A DNA stretch of 64,000 nt from Lagopus muta (GCF_023343835.1 NC_064434.1:7669505-7733504); one strand, 5' to 3'; positions 11,974 to 24,095 are shown, numbered from the stretch's first letter. Numbers and translations: made by a program. Notes: a model not told the origin generated them from the sequence alone.

Positions 11974-13331
11974 CATGAGGCCTGTTAGCCTCACCTTGGT
12001 GCCAGGCAAGGTTATGGAGCAGATTGTCTTGAAGGAGATCACACGGCATGTGCGGGACAACCGGGGGATGAGACCTAGCCAGCGTGGGTTCACGAAGGGC
12101 AGGTCCTGTTTGACCAACCTGATCTCCTTCTATGATCTAGTGACCCGTCCGGTAGACGAGGGAAAGGTGTTGATGTAGTCTACATGGACTTCAGCAAAGC
12201 CTTTGACACTGTCTCCCACAGCATTCTCCTGCAGAAGCTGGCAGCCGATGGCTTGGACAGGTGCACTCTTGGCTGGATAAAGAACTGGCTGGAAGGCTGG
12301 GCCCAGAGAGTATTGGTGAATGGAGCTAAATGCAGCTGGCAACCTGTCATGAGTGCTGTTCCCCAGGGGTTGGTGCTGGGGCCTGTCCTCTTCAGTATCT
12401 TCATTGATGACCTGGATGAGGGCATTGAGTGCACCCTCAGCAAGTTTGCAGATGACACCAAGTTGGGTGGAAGTGTCGATCTGCCTGGGGGCAGTGAGGC
12501 CCTACAGAGGGATCTGGACAGGCTGGATGGCTGGGCTCAAGCCAGTGGTGGTATGAGGTTCAACAAGGCCAAGTGCCAGGTCCTGCACTTTGGCCACAAC
12601 AACCCCAGGTGACGCTACAGGCTTGGGGCAGAGTGGCTGGAAGACTGTGTAGAGGAAATGGACCTGGGGGTATTGACTGATGCTCGGCTGAAATGAGCCA
12701 GCAGTGTGCCTGGGTGGCCAAGAAGGCCAATGGCATCCTGGCTTGCATCAGGAAAGGTGTTGCCAGCAGGAACAGGGAAGTGATGTCCCCCTGTACTCAG
12801 CTCTGGTGAGGCCAAATCTCAAGTTTTGGGCCCCTCACTGCAAAAAAGACATTGAGGCCCTGGAGCGGGTTCAAAGAAGGGCAACAAGACTGGCGAGGGG
12901 TCTGGAACACAGGCCTTATAAGGAGTGGCTGAAGGAGCTGGGATTGTTCAGTCTGTAGAAGAGGAGGCTCAGGGGAGACCTTATTGCTCTCTACAACTCC
13001 CTGAAGGGAGGTTGTAGTGACCTGGGGGTTGGCCTCTTCTACTCTTATCACCAGTGTAACTGGTGATAGAACTAGAGGTAATGGCTTCAAGCTGCGCCAG
13101 CGGAGATTTAGGCTGGATGTTAGGAAATACTACTTCTCTGAAAGAGTGGTCAGGCACTGGAATGGGCTGCCCAGGGAGGTGGTGGAGTCACTGACCCTGG
13201 AGGTGTTCAAGGAACGTTTGGATTTTGTGTTGAGGGACATGATTCAGTGAGTACTATTGGTGATAGGTGGATAATTGCACTGGATGATCTTGAAGGTCTT
13301 TTCCAACTTTGGTGATTCTGTGATTCTGTGA
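11974..13331 (+). mobile_element. CR1 LINE with degenerate ORF2 (reverse transcriptase)
   Basis: This is the longest young LINE in the window, truncated at the 5' end inside ORF2 and complete to the 3' octamers (GTGATTCTGTGATTCTGTGA at 13312-13331). The reverse transcriptase palm is readable. DFSKAFD (motif A) is at 12187-12207, WIKNWL at 12274-12291, PQGLVLGP, where CR1 normally has PQGSVLGP, near 12361-12384, and the catalytic FADD at 12445-12456. The frame is broken by an apparent one-base loss near 12166, an in-frame TGA at 12610-12612 where the copy at 60 kb has a sense codon, and another one-base loss near 12692. Several more stops follow before the [20 protein letters not shown] segment of the C-terminal region. 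No endonuclease or ORF1 is present. It is a dead-on-arrival copy with no likely function. Confidence 0.96.
12184..12612 (+). pseudogene. CR1 ORF2 reverse-transcriptase palm remnant
   Basis: An open stretch of 142 codons encodes the central reverse transcriptase domain of CR1 ORF2. The residues expected to bind metal are present: Asp in DFSKAFD (residues 2-8) and the Asp pair of FADD (residues 88-91). It starts internally, because the upstream part lies in another frame (11975-12178) after a one-base deletion, and it stops before the thumb region. The methionine is internal to ORF2 and is not a real start. It is a decayed mobile-element gene, not a host gene. Confidence 0.9.
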
Positions 13332-15225
13332 AAAGAAAAAGCAAAGTTAATTGTTAGAATTGGACAGTACTGATATTAACTTATAGTAGCTAGGAATGCT
13401 CTGTTCTATTTATTAGCTCTCTAACAAACAGAAAGAAAATCAGATGTTGTTTATGCCAATTTATACATTTTAAAAGGGAAGACTTTTGCTGTTCAACAAC
13501 AAAAACATTTCACATTTGTGAATTTGGTTTTCTGCTGGATTAATTTCTCTTTCAGGAGGGAAGTCACATTATCTGTCTTCAGATACAGCCCTGGAGTTGA
13601 AAGGTGGAACAATCAGTACAATCTTTACTGTGTTTACATTTTGTTGGAATATAGAGATTATGCTATACTGTCTTTGAAGACCAAAATAATTTAATACTGT
13701 TATTTTAATCTGAAGCCAGGACTGAGTATTTTCAAAACATAGATCATTAAGCTTTTTGATTGTCATATAAGCTTCCATATGAATGCCATTTCTCCCCCAA
13801 TTAATATTGGAGGTGCTTGAAGTCTAAGGAGCCAAAGAAACAGCTCATTAAGTAATGTTGGGATGGAAAGCCTCTAGCTACTCATGTTAAAAGAAGTATA
13901 AACAGCTAAAGATTTTCCAGGTCTAGTAAAGCACTGGCATTTATATGAATAAAGGCATCTTAGCTCACAGCATACCCAAAATATAAGCTACATCTGAATG
14001 AATTCTTTGTAAAACAGAGACTCCTAGAAGGAAGTTTAAGCGATTTAAGCTTTCCACATTCTACATGAAGGCATACAGAAAAAAAAAAAAAAAAAAAGAA
14101 AAAAAGAAACATCTTCAGTCTTCCTGCAGTATGACAAACCAGCACAAAGGAAGATTTTTGCATAGCTTGCTTAAAATATTCCTGAAATAGATGAAAAACC
14201 ACAACCCAGACATTTGAACAAACGTGGGCAAATACTGAAAAAATGATTAGCAAACATATCGGTGAATTTCAAACAGATTTTCCCTTTGTTGGTAACTTTT
14301 GTAGCTGAACTTTTTATTCTTTAACAATTGTATGCATTGAAGCTCACAGATGTTTATGAAAAGCAAATTTTAGATCAGGAATCAAGATTTACTTAGGCTC
14401 TGTGACAGCAGACCACTTAAATGTATGCTTAGCTAGGAGTCTGTGGAAACATTTGCATGCTTAAATCTGTTCTTCCATATTTTTTCTGAATTGTGTCCAG
14501 AATAAAAAAAAATTATACTAGGTTTATGATTAAATGAATCACATTCTGAGAAGAAGAAAGTTATAAAATTTAAATCAGTAATCCATGTGATAGATAACTG
14601 GTTACAGTCCAAATACTGTATAACTCCATTAAACATTTTTATGTTAAGCAATCCAAATAATGAAATTCATTGGCACACATCATTTGAGGGGGGAATGAAG
14701 TTCCCGAATATCAAATGTCTGCAAACAGTGCATTCCTCATTCCCAAATACTCACCCAGATTTACACATTTTTAAGTAGAAAATTCTGAGGCATATTTTTC
14801 ATAGGGCATTGTACCCAAACATAGAAAAACTAAAACCACAGTAAAACTCAGTCAAACTTAAGTGAGCGAGAATTATGTTTAGTTTGTGGAAGTCTGATGG
14901 AATATCTATAAGCAGTGAGCTATTTAATAAAAACATTAAGGTGTCAATGACTGAAACAGAGAATCTGAATTTGTCCTAAGGGTGAAATGAGCAATGGAAA
15001 GTTTCCTCATCAAATCAAATTGTGTTTTCCACAATTTGCCTCATAGGCACAGAAGGAAATGCTTTTTGTATTACGAACTAATACTCTTGAATACGACATT
15101 TGTCTATTTTTAATGAACTTGTAGTGTAATCAGCCTGCAGATAAGAAAAATATTCAGATTCAATATATTTCTTTAAATATTTTAAGGGTACAGAAAATAT
15201 CTGTTATTGCCATAATGTGACAATA
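13332..15225. other. Unique AT-rich DNA, no gene seen
   Basis: It holds an A-rich run near 14079-14106 and short open frames without domains. No other repeat was recognised. Confidence 0.5.
14079..14106. repeat. A-rich simple repeat
   Basis: About 19 A followed by two interrupted A runs with single G. No retroposed body was recognised upstream. Confidence 0.85.
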
Positions 15226-15391
15226 GGCTGGCCAGGAAAGTAAGGAAATCACTGTTCTTGAAGGTTTTGAAGAAGAGGGCAGATGTCTCACGGGGTGAGA
15301 CGATTCAGTTGGTGTGGTGGTGATGGGTTGATGGTTGGGTTAGATTATCTTAGGAGTCTTTTCCAACCATAAATATTCTGTGATTCTATTC
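15226..15391 (+). mobile_element. CR1 LINE, 3' end
   Basis: The blocks GGCTGGCCAGGAAAGT, CTTGAAGGTTTTGAAGAAGA, GGTGGTGATGGGTTGATGGT, TTAGATTATCTTAGGAGTCT and TTCTGTGATTCTATT match the order of a CR1 3' UTR, the GTGGTGATGGGTTGATGG type also seen at the end of the 11-13 kb copy. It is truncated at the 5' end. Confidence 0.88.
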
Positions 15392-17742
15392 TATAATACT
15401 CCAATATCTTACATTAAAACATCCTAATATACTGCGCCTATGCTGTTCTGATTAACTATTCCTAAATATCCATGGTTTTTATTCAAGGATTTTTTATTTA
15501 TTTTGCTTTTATTTTTGTCTTACAGCAGTTTATTATAGCTGGGATATGGGTGTTGGTAAATTTTTAGTAAAGTTTGTTAGTGTAACTCTGAGCAAAATCT
15601 TGACAAAAAGTCCTGATCATATATATTTACTTTTCCTAAAGGTCAGTGTAATATTTTCATATGTAGTACAGCCAAGAAAAAGGAGACAATCTTTTTCTCA
15701 GCAACTTCACAATGAAAAATATTTCCGTGCCAGTGAAATGACATCTCTTGAAACTTTAATATAAACTCTTGAGTAACTTCTTATCCTTTGATGTTTTCTG
15801 TTGCTTGGCATCTTTCAAAACTTAATATCGAGGGCTCAGATTTCTGTATTCCAGTCCTATCTTAGGAAATCAGCTTGTTTGGATTGTCTGGGGGATACTA
15901 AGATGTAGCAGACAATGTTGGTCTTGAGAAGGATGGAAAGAATATGCATTAAGGGCTGAATGTCATGAGGTGTCTGGTTGGGATGGTGCTATGCTTTAGA
16001 TTTGTGGCTGAAATAGTGTTGATAACACACCAGTTGAGCAATGCTTACACAGCGTCAGAGCTTTCTTTCCTCCCAACATTTGATGCTTTTTCTTAGATAT
16101 TCTTTCACAGAGGTGCCACAGATGTCAAGAGGGGCACTTACGTGTTTCCGGTGAAAAGCATGTAAAGGAAAAGACACCCAACAACACATAATATTTTACA
16201 ACTCTTTTAATAAAATGAATTCTGCCTTTTTCTACAGTCTGTAGTAGGAAGATTATCTTTTGAAGTTCTGGAGTATCATGGAAATGCGCTAAAATCCTAC
16301 TGTTTCCCAGCTAATGCTTTGCTGTCATTTAAAATATCAACTTTATAATGACGAATTGTACTAGGTTTGTGTGGAAGATTCTGTCAGTGAGGGAGCTGCA
16401 GAGAAGACCTCTGGTAGAAAGGACTGACCTCATATCAAGAAACATCAGTTCCAGCCAGCTCAGAAATGGACCCACTTCTGGTGCAATTTAGCTTCCTAAC
16501 TAATATTTATTGTTAATTCAGTTTTCAATCTTTTCTTTATGTTTTACTATTCTTTTCATACTCATTATATTTCCATGAAATTGATGAAGCTGCAGTAGTG
16601 TCAAAGCAGGGTCAGATCCCATTTTTTTTTTGTTACAATTCTATTTCAAAATAAATCTCAACAATAACGAAACAAAGGAAAGTTAATTAATTAATACTGT
16701 CTTCTTCAAGAAATTACCATATGAGCTGAAAACTGGCAGAAGGCCTTCTAAATGAGATGATTATAAGGGAGATATTCAGTCAGAAAGTGGAAGGTATTGG
16801 GATGCTCTAGAGAAAAATGTTAAAACTTATAATAGTTAGTATGGTGAACAACAAGCTTCAGAGTGATAGATCAGTCAGAGGTGACTCTGTCAATGTCATG
16901 GAGGAATCAGAACAGGCCTCAAAGAATCACTGAAAGAATAGAAATTACAAGCAGGGAGATTCAAACAAAGGCATAGCTTCAAGTCTTTTTGGGGAATATC
17001 ATGCAATATTATAGAAAATAGATGGGATGGAAAGAAAGTTAATTTGACAATCCAAACAGAGAAAAGATGAAAGGTCACTACAGGGAGACATGTAAATTCC
17101 TACCTGGGACAGTAAGTTGGTGAATTGATAAATAATCTGAAAATGGTTGGAAATGTACCAATTTCCTTGTGGTAGACATGATCATGTTCACAAACCTCCT
17201 TTTCAATTAAAGGAACTTTCAAGCTAAGATATCTGATGAATTTGGTCTCAGGTGCTTGCTGAATCAGGATTAAAAAGGAATAGCACTATTACTCTCTTAA
17301 TGAAAAAGAAATCTGGAGAAATTCCAGAAAAAAATCATTCCATCCTTTGAAAATAAAATCTACACAGTTCATTTCTGCTGAAGAAACTTTATTATGAGCC
17401 CTCAGATTGTTTTCTTAAGCAAAATATCAAACTTGTTATGGGTTGAACTCTGAAGATGACTTATATTTCCTTTATACACTCAATTTTTTTCACTCCATTC
17501 ATTATCAGAGCAAGTGAATGCCAGATTGTCTTCTCCAAATCTTCAGCCTTATATGGATATGGCCTGTTTTACTACCTCACACTGTCACAAAGCTGTCTCT
17601 TCCATCAAAGCTAGTGTTGGCTGCCTTTTGGCAGTGCCATTATCTCATAACATTGTGAGATGATAAAATAAGACTATTTTTTTTTTATAATGTTGCTTCA
17701 GCCTTCAAGTTGTTCAACTGTATAAAAGAGCATTCAACACAC
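15392..17742. other. Unique AT-rich DNA, no gene seen
   Basis: No domain-bearing open frame. The stretch around 16900-17100 has some of the texture of an old LINE body (AGAAAATAGATGGGATGG), but nothing specific enough to call. Confidence 0.45.
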
Positions 17743-17792
17743 AAAATCATAGAATCATAGAGAATCATGTTTGAGAAAATCTTTCAAGTAAA
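17743..17792 (-). mobile_element. CR1 LINE, short 3' tip, reverse
   Basis: AATCATAGAATCATAG followed by a degenerate TTTGAGAAAATCTTTCAAG is the reverse complement of the CR1 octamers plus the last bases of the 3' UTR. Only about 50 bases remain. Confidence 0.6.
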
Positions 17793-17983
17793 AAGCTATA
17801 AGAGAAACACAATACAACTGTCTTGCATAACTGTAGTAGGAGAATGGTTGATCAAGAAATCTGAAGGATTCCCTTTAAGTTTCTAAGTATGTCCTTTGAC
17901 TTTGTTGTCCTTGCTGGGGATAGAAGGCATTCCTTTCAAATGTTCATAACTGAGAAAAAACTTCAAATCATAACATGAAGTGA

Positions 17984-18055
17984 CGTGGGGGGTTGGACTT
18001 GACGATGTCTTGAGGTCACTTCCAACCTCTGCAGGTTTGTGATTCTGTGATTCTC
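17984..18055 (+). mobile_element. CR1 LINE, 3' tip
   Basis: GGGGTTGGACTTGACGATGT, then GAGGTCACTTCCAACCTCTG, then GTGATTCTGTGATTCT is a CR1 3' end of about 70 bases. Confidence 0.85.
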
Positions 18056-19299
18056 GTAGGCATTCTCAACAGAATGTGAGACTCATCTTGCTGATGCCTT
18101 TGCTGAAATATCTATGTATCACTCCTTTTTACATAGCCTCTGTCCAGCTGTTTATATGCACCAGTGTTGAGTATAAGCATGTTCCATTTGCAGTATTGTA
18201 TTTAAATTCTTGGTCTGCTTGGCATTTGCTATCACTACGCTTCACCACAGCTGTCAGATTAGTCAGTTTTTTCTCCCTTTTTATCTCAGTTGGCTTTATT
18301 CCCAGATTCCAGATGAAAGTGATAGCATTTTGCTTGACCATCCCATTCCAAGCGTTAAACACTGTGACTTCAGGCTTGGATGCTCTAATGGTGTGCTAAC
18401 GTTGTCCAATTTTCACTCCCTGCCTTCCCCTCTGCCCACACGTACACACACAGATCAAGCCACTGGAATACAGCACTGGGGTGAAGCCAGTGTGTGGAAG
18501 TGTGGGAAGTGCATTTAACTATTAGTGATATTTGGAACTATGCACTGATCAGTAGAGTTAAAATGAACACAATAAGGAGGCCATACAGCCTAGTCACTAA
18601 TATAATACTAAAGCAAGTGATGTTTTATAAGATTTATAGTTATGCAGTGGCGGGGCTCTGACCTTACACATCCTAGTGATGAGAAACTATTGACCAACAA
18701 CAAAATATCATGGAAAAGGACTTTTAGTCATTTGATACTCAATTGGGACACAGTGTTATCTTTTGGGAAGTTTAATCAACAGGTAACTGTTGATATGGAA
18801 AGTGCTCACTTCGTATTTTATCTGTTCAACTTAGGTTTTTGCACAGTGCAGTAAATCTATCATGTAGGACTATCTGTTAAAAACAAGAAGTGTTTATAGG
18901 TCTCTAAACAGTGCTCTATAGCTCTCTATCTCTCATGTTGACCAATGAAACCACATCTCTGAGTATGGAATATTTACATTTCAGTCTGCTAATACCCTCT
19001 GTGGTCAGCTAGCTAAATGGTCCAGTTTAGGTAATATCTTATTTCTTCACTTAATTTAGGTGATAAAACTTAAATTACTCAGCTGTTCTACTCTTCTGAC
19101 AAAAATAACAGGTCTTTGATATCAGCAGCTAAAACTAAAGAGGGAGGACAGCTCTTCTCACATCAGTAAATAGGATTTTATCTTTAGCTTCCATCAGAAA
19201 GTATAGATCTCCAGAGATATGTTCATGAGGAGGAAGTCAAGGTGCCCAGTGCAGCCATGGTGTCATTGTCTGCAAAATATTTACTCCCTTCCTGTCATT
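18056..19299. other. Unique DNA, no gene seen
   Basis: Overlapping short open frames up to 107 codons (18076-18399 and others) have no recognised motif and occur on both strands over the same bases, so they are treated as chance. Confidence 0.45.
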
Positions 19300-19705
19300 T
19301 TACCACATGAAACATGAGGAAGAACTGTGATCAGTTTTGGGCCCCCAGCGAAAGAGGTATAAACAAACCAGAAAATATTTGGTGAAAGGCCAGGATGATT
19401 AGGAGGCTATGAAACAGAACAGATAAGTAAGGCTGATTGAGCTGATTTGCTTAACCTGAAGAAAAAAAAGCTAAGTTGGGGTGGTGAAGATCAAAGGATA
19501 GAAGATACAATGATACATATGTTGACTTACAAATCATCTTCATACTGGTGGTCCAGTATTAAAGCAGGACGTCCAGACATATTGGGAAATCTCTGTAGTT
19601 GGAGATATTCAGTACCTAGCTGATGTGCTTTTCTATCTACTCTAGTTTGACCCTGCTTTATGCTGGAAGTTGTATGAGAGAATCTCCAGATATGAGTTTA
19701 TAACT
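19300..19705 (+). mobile_element. Old CR1 LINE, C-terminal ORF2 and 3' UTR
   Basis: CTGTGATCAGTTTTGGGCCC at 19325 is the CR1 ORF2 VxFWAP region. It is followed at the expected spacing by the GCTGATTTGCTTAACCTGAA block and, further on, GAAATCTCTGTAGTTGGAGA, which matches the GGAGTCTCCATCCTTGGAGA block of CR1. GTATGAGAGAATCTCCAGA stands where GGACTAGATGATCTCCAGA is expected. Identity is much lower than in the young copies and no octamers remain. It is an old copy with no frame. Confidence 0.75.
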
Positions 19706-21161
19706 ATATCAGAATTATTTACAGCACAATAGCAGTTAGAATATCTGTGTGGGATTCTCTAAACTGGAAAGGCAAAGGAGAAGCACATTAGCATTTTGTG
19801 CTTGTTTTTCATTTCTTCAGAATTCCCCAGAGCACTGTCATTTGCTACTTGTCACATTAAAACAAAACAGTGCATCTTTTGGCACATGTAGCATTTTATA
19901 AACAAAGGAACTAGTTGTTCGGATTCATCAGAAAGCCAGAGGGACACTAACACAGTGATGTGAGACAGTGGAGTCAAACTTCTGAAAGAGTGTCTTAATT
20001 TCAGAACATCACCTATTTCAGTGTGCATTATGAAAACAAATGCTGATTCTATAAAATCCAAAAGGTAATTGGGAGCAAATTCTGGACACTGCTAATGTGA
20101 AAGCATCCTTCTCCAAAGCTCCTGGCCTCCATGACAACCTCAGAATCTGTCACTTTGACTCGTTTTCATTTCAGATATAAACTATATATTTTTTTTCTCC
20201 CTCAGGCCAAATTCTCTTTCCCTTTTCTCTTATTCTTTACCTTCTAGCAGATAGTAGGAAAGCAGTATGTGTGCGAGGAGTGAAAAGGGATCGTATGATG
20301 AAAGCATATTAAAATCCCCTTAGAACATGACATGTTTAAAAGCATAAATCCAGAGCTTCTTCAAGAGGTGTTTTCTAGACTGAAAAGTGTCAGCATTTTT
20401 ATTCCACTTTAAAAGAAGAATAATGTGCAGAAAATGATGGAAGACAAATAAAAAGACCACGTGTTATTACACGAATGGACATAGGAAATTTTTTTATGGT
20501 TTTATTTAACAAAGCTTAGGACTAGCAGCAGCCAATTTTTCTATATTTGAATGATGCTTCTGTTAACTCTGAGTTCTATTCTTCAGTTTAAAAATAGCAG
20601 CGTTTCAATTTTCCTACTCTTTCTCAATCACTGACTGGTCAGGAATATAAATATTGTTTTGTGTATATGTGCCTCTTGTTACAGTAATGATTCAATGAAG
20701 TTGTATAGCTGTTGACATGTTAGAAAGTCTCTCCTGACACAAGTTGAGTACAACCACCTTATTTCTTACTGTCCTCCTTGGAGCATTTTCTGTCTCTCTA
20801 AAAAATATGACATCTAAGGATTCCTTTGGGAAATTTGAGAAAACCTCAGAAGATTAGTTGAATCTTAAGATTAATGGCCTACCTATCTGTTTAACCAATT
20901 TCTTTTTTTTTTTTTTTTTGTATTTTTTGTTTAGAACTTGACTTGTTTTACTGAAAGAAGGGAGAAAACAGAAGAAAAAGTATTTAAGTAAGTGAAAGCA
21001 GTTTATGTGTATGCATGTACTTAAGGAGACAAACACATCATACCTATATCCCAGTACAGACACTGAAGAGTAAGACTGTATTTTAAAGAATTTGAGCACT
21101 AATTCTATGATAAAAACTTGACTATTTCAGTTCATTTTGTGTTCAAACAGTTAAAAAGATA
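19706..21161. other. Unique AT-rich DNA with a poly-T run
   Basis: Includes a T run near 20903-20919. The segment 20710-20830 weakly resembles a reverse old CR1 3' end, but not enough to annotate. Confidence 0.4.
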
Positions 21162-21300
21162 GAGAATCATAGAATCATGGAATGGCTAGGACTGGAAGGG
21201 ACCCCAACAATCATTGCCCAACCCCTTCCCATGGGTTTGGAACTAGAACCCCACTAGAACAGGCTGCTCTGATCTCACACAAGATCTGGTCTTGAAGCAC
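21162..21300 (-). mobile_element. CR1 LINE, 3' end, reverse
   Basis: AGAGAATCATAGAATCATGG is the reverse octamer end. It is followed by GGACTGGAAGGGACC, CAACCCCTTCCCATGGG, CACTAGAACAGGCTGCTC and GATCTGGTCTTGAAGCAC, in the order of a reverse CR1 3' UTR. Confidence 0.88.
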
Positions 21301-22639
21301 AACAGCCATAATATAGTGTAGTACAGTATATAATGCCTGTGCCACTTTATTGCTGCTGTAGCAAGAAAGACATCTTTACAATTAAATGCATTAAAATATT
21401 CTGTGGTAGTTTTTTTTTTAATATCAGAATCCAGACCTGAACCATTCAGTCCAAATTCTTCCTTTCCTTTGTGTTGTGCAAAAAGCAATTTTAATGCTAA
21501 ATTTGCTTTTGATATGGTTCAATAACAATGTAAAATGGATGAGGTGTAATAAAATAACACAAAGTTAAAGGCAAGCCTGAATTCTTGGCTTCGCTATCAT
21601 TTTACCTGGATTTGATAAATGACATTGCCTGCATGGAAGACCGTATGAGTTGTCATATTTTTCTAAGATCTTGTCTAGTGAAAAAGTTAATGTATTTTTT
21701 TTTCTCCCTCTGAATTTCTCAGTGTGGTAATTGCTATTTTTTAATTTAATTTAATTTTATTCTTCTAGAAGAGAACCTTTAAGTTGTTCTGTCAGGATGT
21801 CCTTTGATGCCAGGTGCATGTCAAATTTGTGGACACACACTTGGGTTAGAGACTCAATTCATACTTCACACATTACCAAATGAATCATTTAGAAACCTTA
21901 TTATCAAGTTTTCTATGACAGTCCCAAATTCATTTACCTGACATTTTTTTTCCTAAAAAGCTTGCGTGATTTTTTTTCTTGAATCCGTCCATTCACTATG
22001 AAAGAGGGGTGTAAAGGATTCAAACTTGCTGACTTTTAATTAATATTTTTCCTTATCTTCTTGTTAGAAATTTTTAATAAAAAAACAATTAACTCTGTAG
22101 TAACATTTGGATTCTTGGAGTTTTTTGCTTTGGATGTTCATAGAGATTAAATATGCAAGTTCAAATATAAAAACAGAATCATGCTATATTGAAAGATTTT
22201 TTTTTATTCTTTTATTTTTAGTACCTCAGCTGTGGGTAGAGCCAGCAGACAGCACTGTTTCTGTATGGTATAACTATTTTAACTGCATATATGTCTAGAA
22301 GTGTGAATTAACCTGCTTAAATACAAGATAGTTTGACAGAGACACAGGTAAAGTGGAACACTGTACATTTTTCACTCAGAAATGGGATCCTTTTCCTCCA
22401 ACAATGAAGAAAACCTAATCATTTCTGGTGGAACTACTTTTCTAAGTTGAAGAATTTTTCCTTGTTTTCAGTAGCTTTTTTTTTCTTTTAATGGATTTCC
22501 TTTCCACAAACATCTCTGCCAATAAATCCTGCTTGCACTTCTTCTTATGAAAGCCACTTCACCTCCACATGTTTAACGTAAACATCTGTATTATAAAGAA
22601 ATTAATTACTATTCTAATCAGCTTGCTGGTGTCTATCTG
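21301..22639. other. Unique AT-rich DNA, no gene seen
   Basis: No recognised element. Several T-rich runs, for example 21410-21420 and 22197-22220. Confidence 0.45.
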
Positions 22640-22819
22640 ATCCCGTCGGTGTCATATGTACTTCTAAGATAGACTCTTTTTCTCTTCTATAAGACAGTCT
22701 TCCTTCATAACTTATGCACTCAGACCCTTAATCATTTTGTGTGGCCTTTGCTGTGCATTTTCATTATCAGCAATGTCCTTTCTATAATAAGTAGAGTTGA
22801 TTCAGCTGATACTCATTAG

Positions 22820-23335
22820 ATATGCTGTCTCCTCCAAATACCAAATGTTCTTGCAATATTCAGAGGAATTTGATTGAATGCAGTGGTGAGGCTGAAAATG
22901 ATGAAGATAGTTATTTAATCTTCCAAACTTAAGTATCATTTGGTTGACTATGACTTTGAATACCAATTTACTTGGTATTCATGAATCACCTGTCGTGTTT
23001 GGTTGTGTACTCTGCTGGCTCCATTGTATGACCATGTTCCTTTTTAACACTTTCCTCTCACCATAATCTTGCAGAAAAAGAAAATTCTGCATTTGCTCTG
23101 GATATAGAGGTGTGAGGTGATGGAGCTCCTTTAACTCTTCCAAACAGATGGATAGAATACTGACACCAGTTTCAACAGATGCTGACCTGTTTTTCTGCTC
23201 ATGGGTTTGATCTATAACTAAATGACATCTCAGTTAGGTTTTGAATTTCTTTGGCAGTAAGATCAACGCTAACAATACGAGGCCAAATTACAGTCACTGT
23301 AATTCTGATGACTTTAAAAGGGCTCTGTGACTGGT
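22820..23335. other. Unidentified ~500-base segment inside an old LINE
   Basis: In an intact CR1-clade ORF2 the VQFWAP region and the following KG-L-E region lie well under 100 bases apart. Here about 500 bases separate them. The segment is AT-rich, has no octamers, no poly(A) and no recognised motif. It may be a decayed transposon inserted into the LINE, or the two flanks may belong to separate LINE copies. Confidence 0.4.
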
Positions 23336-23774
23336 ACATTTAGTAGGGAATTTGGCTTAAGAAGACCAGAAGTGCACACTATTCCTAATGTACTCTCATT
23401 ACTGCCCTATTTAACAGAAAAAGACACTGATTATACATACAATGTAAATCCCAAGGCCTTTTCTGCTTCTGCCAAACACTGTAGAGAGGGATTTACTGCA
23501 TTATCCATTATCACGTCCAAGTCTATTCTGGGTTTGTATTCTGCTTCATTTTAGTTTATAGTCTCTGTGGATACTTTTGATCCTCCCTTCTCTCATTACT
23601 TTATACTTCTCTATGCTGAAATGCATAAGCCAATTATCAGACCATAAACCTCATCTATCCAAAATATTTTGAATGCGTATGCTCTGTGCCTTTGTGGCTG
23701 CTGCCCTCCTCCTATTTTGTGCCACTATCAAACAAAGGCACTTATTAAATATTGTCATACACGCCCCCCCCAGC

Positions 23775-23890
23775 CCCTTTCAAAGTCTTTCTTAATTAGA
23801 TAATGGTTAATTAGATGTTTGTGAAGTACTTTGAACAAACAAAGTACTATGGAAGCACAAAGTATTATTATTAATATTCATCATTGTCAG
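23775..23890 (+). mobile_element. Possible ancient SINE/L2-type tail nested in a LINE
   Basis: TTAATTAGATGTTTGTGAAGT, then ACTTTGAAC, AAAGTACTATGGAAGC and AAAGTATTATTATTAATATT follow the pattern of an old vertebrate retroposon tail (GTAAAGCACTTTGA ... GCACTATATAAG ... TATTATTATT). It lies on the opposite strand inside the old LINE, between WIKNWL and the FADD-like site, where the spacing is about 100 bases too long. The family is not fixed. Confidence 0.4.
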
Positions 23891-24095
23891 TGTTATTAAT
23901 ACCAAGCTTTGCTGCAGCAACCCTGTCATTACTGTTCGTCATCCTGAATTGTCCGCTCTTTTCTAGCACAAACCATTTCCTCTTTACAAGCCAGTTTTTA
24001 ATCCAATTCAGTGCATTTACCCTTTGTAATAGGCTCTCTGACTTCGTAAAGAAATCTCTCTGTAGTGTCATGTGGCACCAGGAGCAGTTGTGAAA

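Larger units (their letters stand above)
22640..24095 (-). mobile_element. Very old CR1-clade LINE ORF2 relic, reverse, interrupted
   Basis: Read on the minus strand, several ORF2 landmarks of the CR1 clade appear in the right order. WIKNWL is at 23988-24005. A decayed FADDTK-like stretch with GTK lies near 23720-23745. An LDR...LWSDNWLMHF segment lies near 23590-23680 and a DLDVIMDNAVNPSLQCL segment near 23470-23530, matching the [17 protein letters not shown] part of the 60 kb copy. A VCTSGLLK segment where VQFWAP is expected lies near 23350-23390. An AAAATGATTAAGGGTCTGAG stretch follows near 22735. Two gaps are too long, at about 23775-23890 and 22820-23335, and hold inserted DNA. The relic is full of stops and predates the young CR1 copies. 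Confidence 0.72.

Noticed and set aside
16890..17340. Possible old LINE coding part
   Set aside because: The texture is suggestive, but no ordered motifs could be read in either strand.
20710..20830. Possible reverse old CR1 3' end (AGAAAGTCTCTCCTGACAC)
   Set aside because: Only one block matches and the following blocks are not in order.
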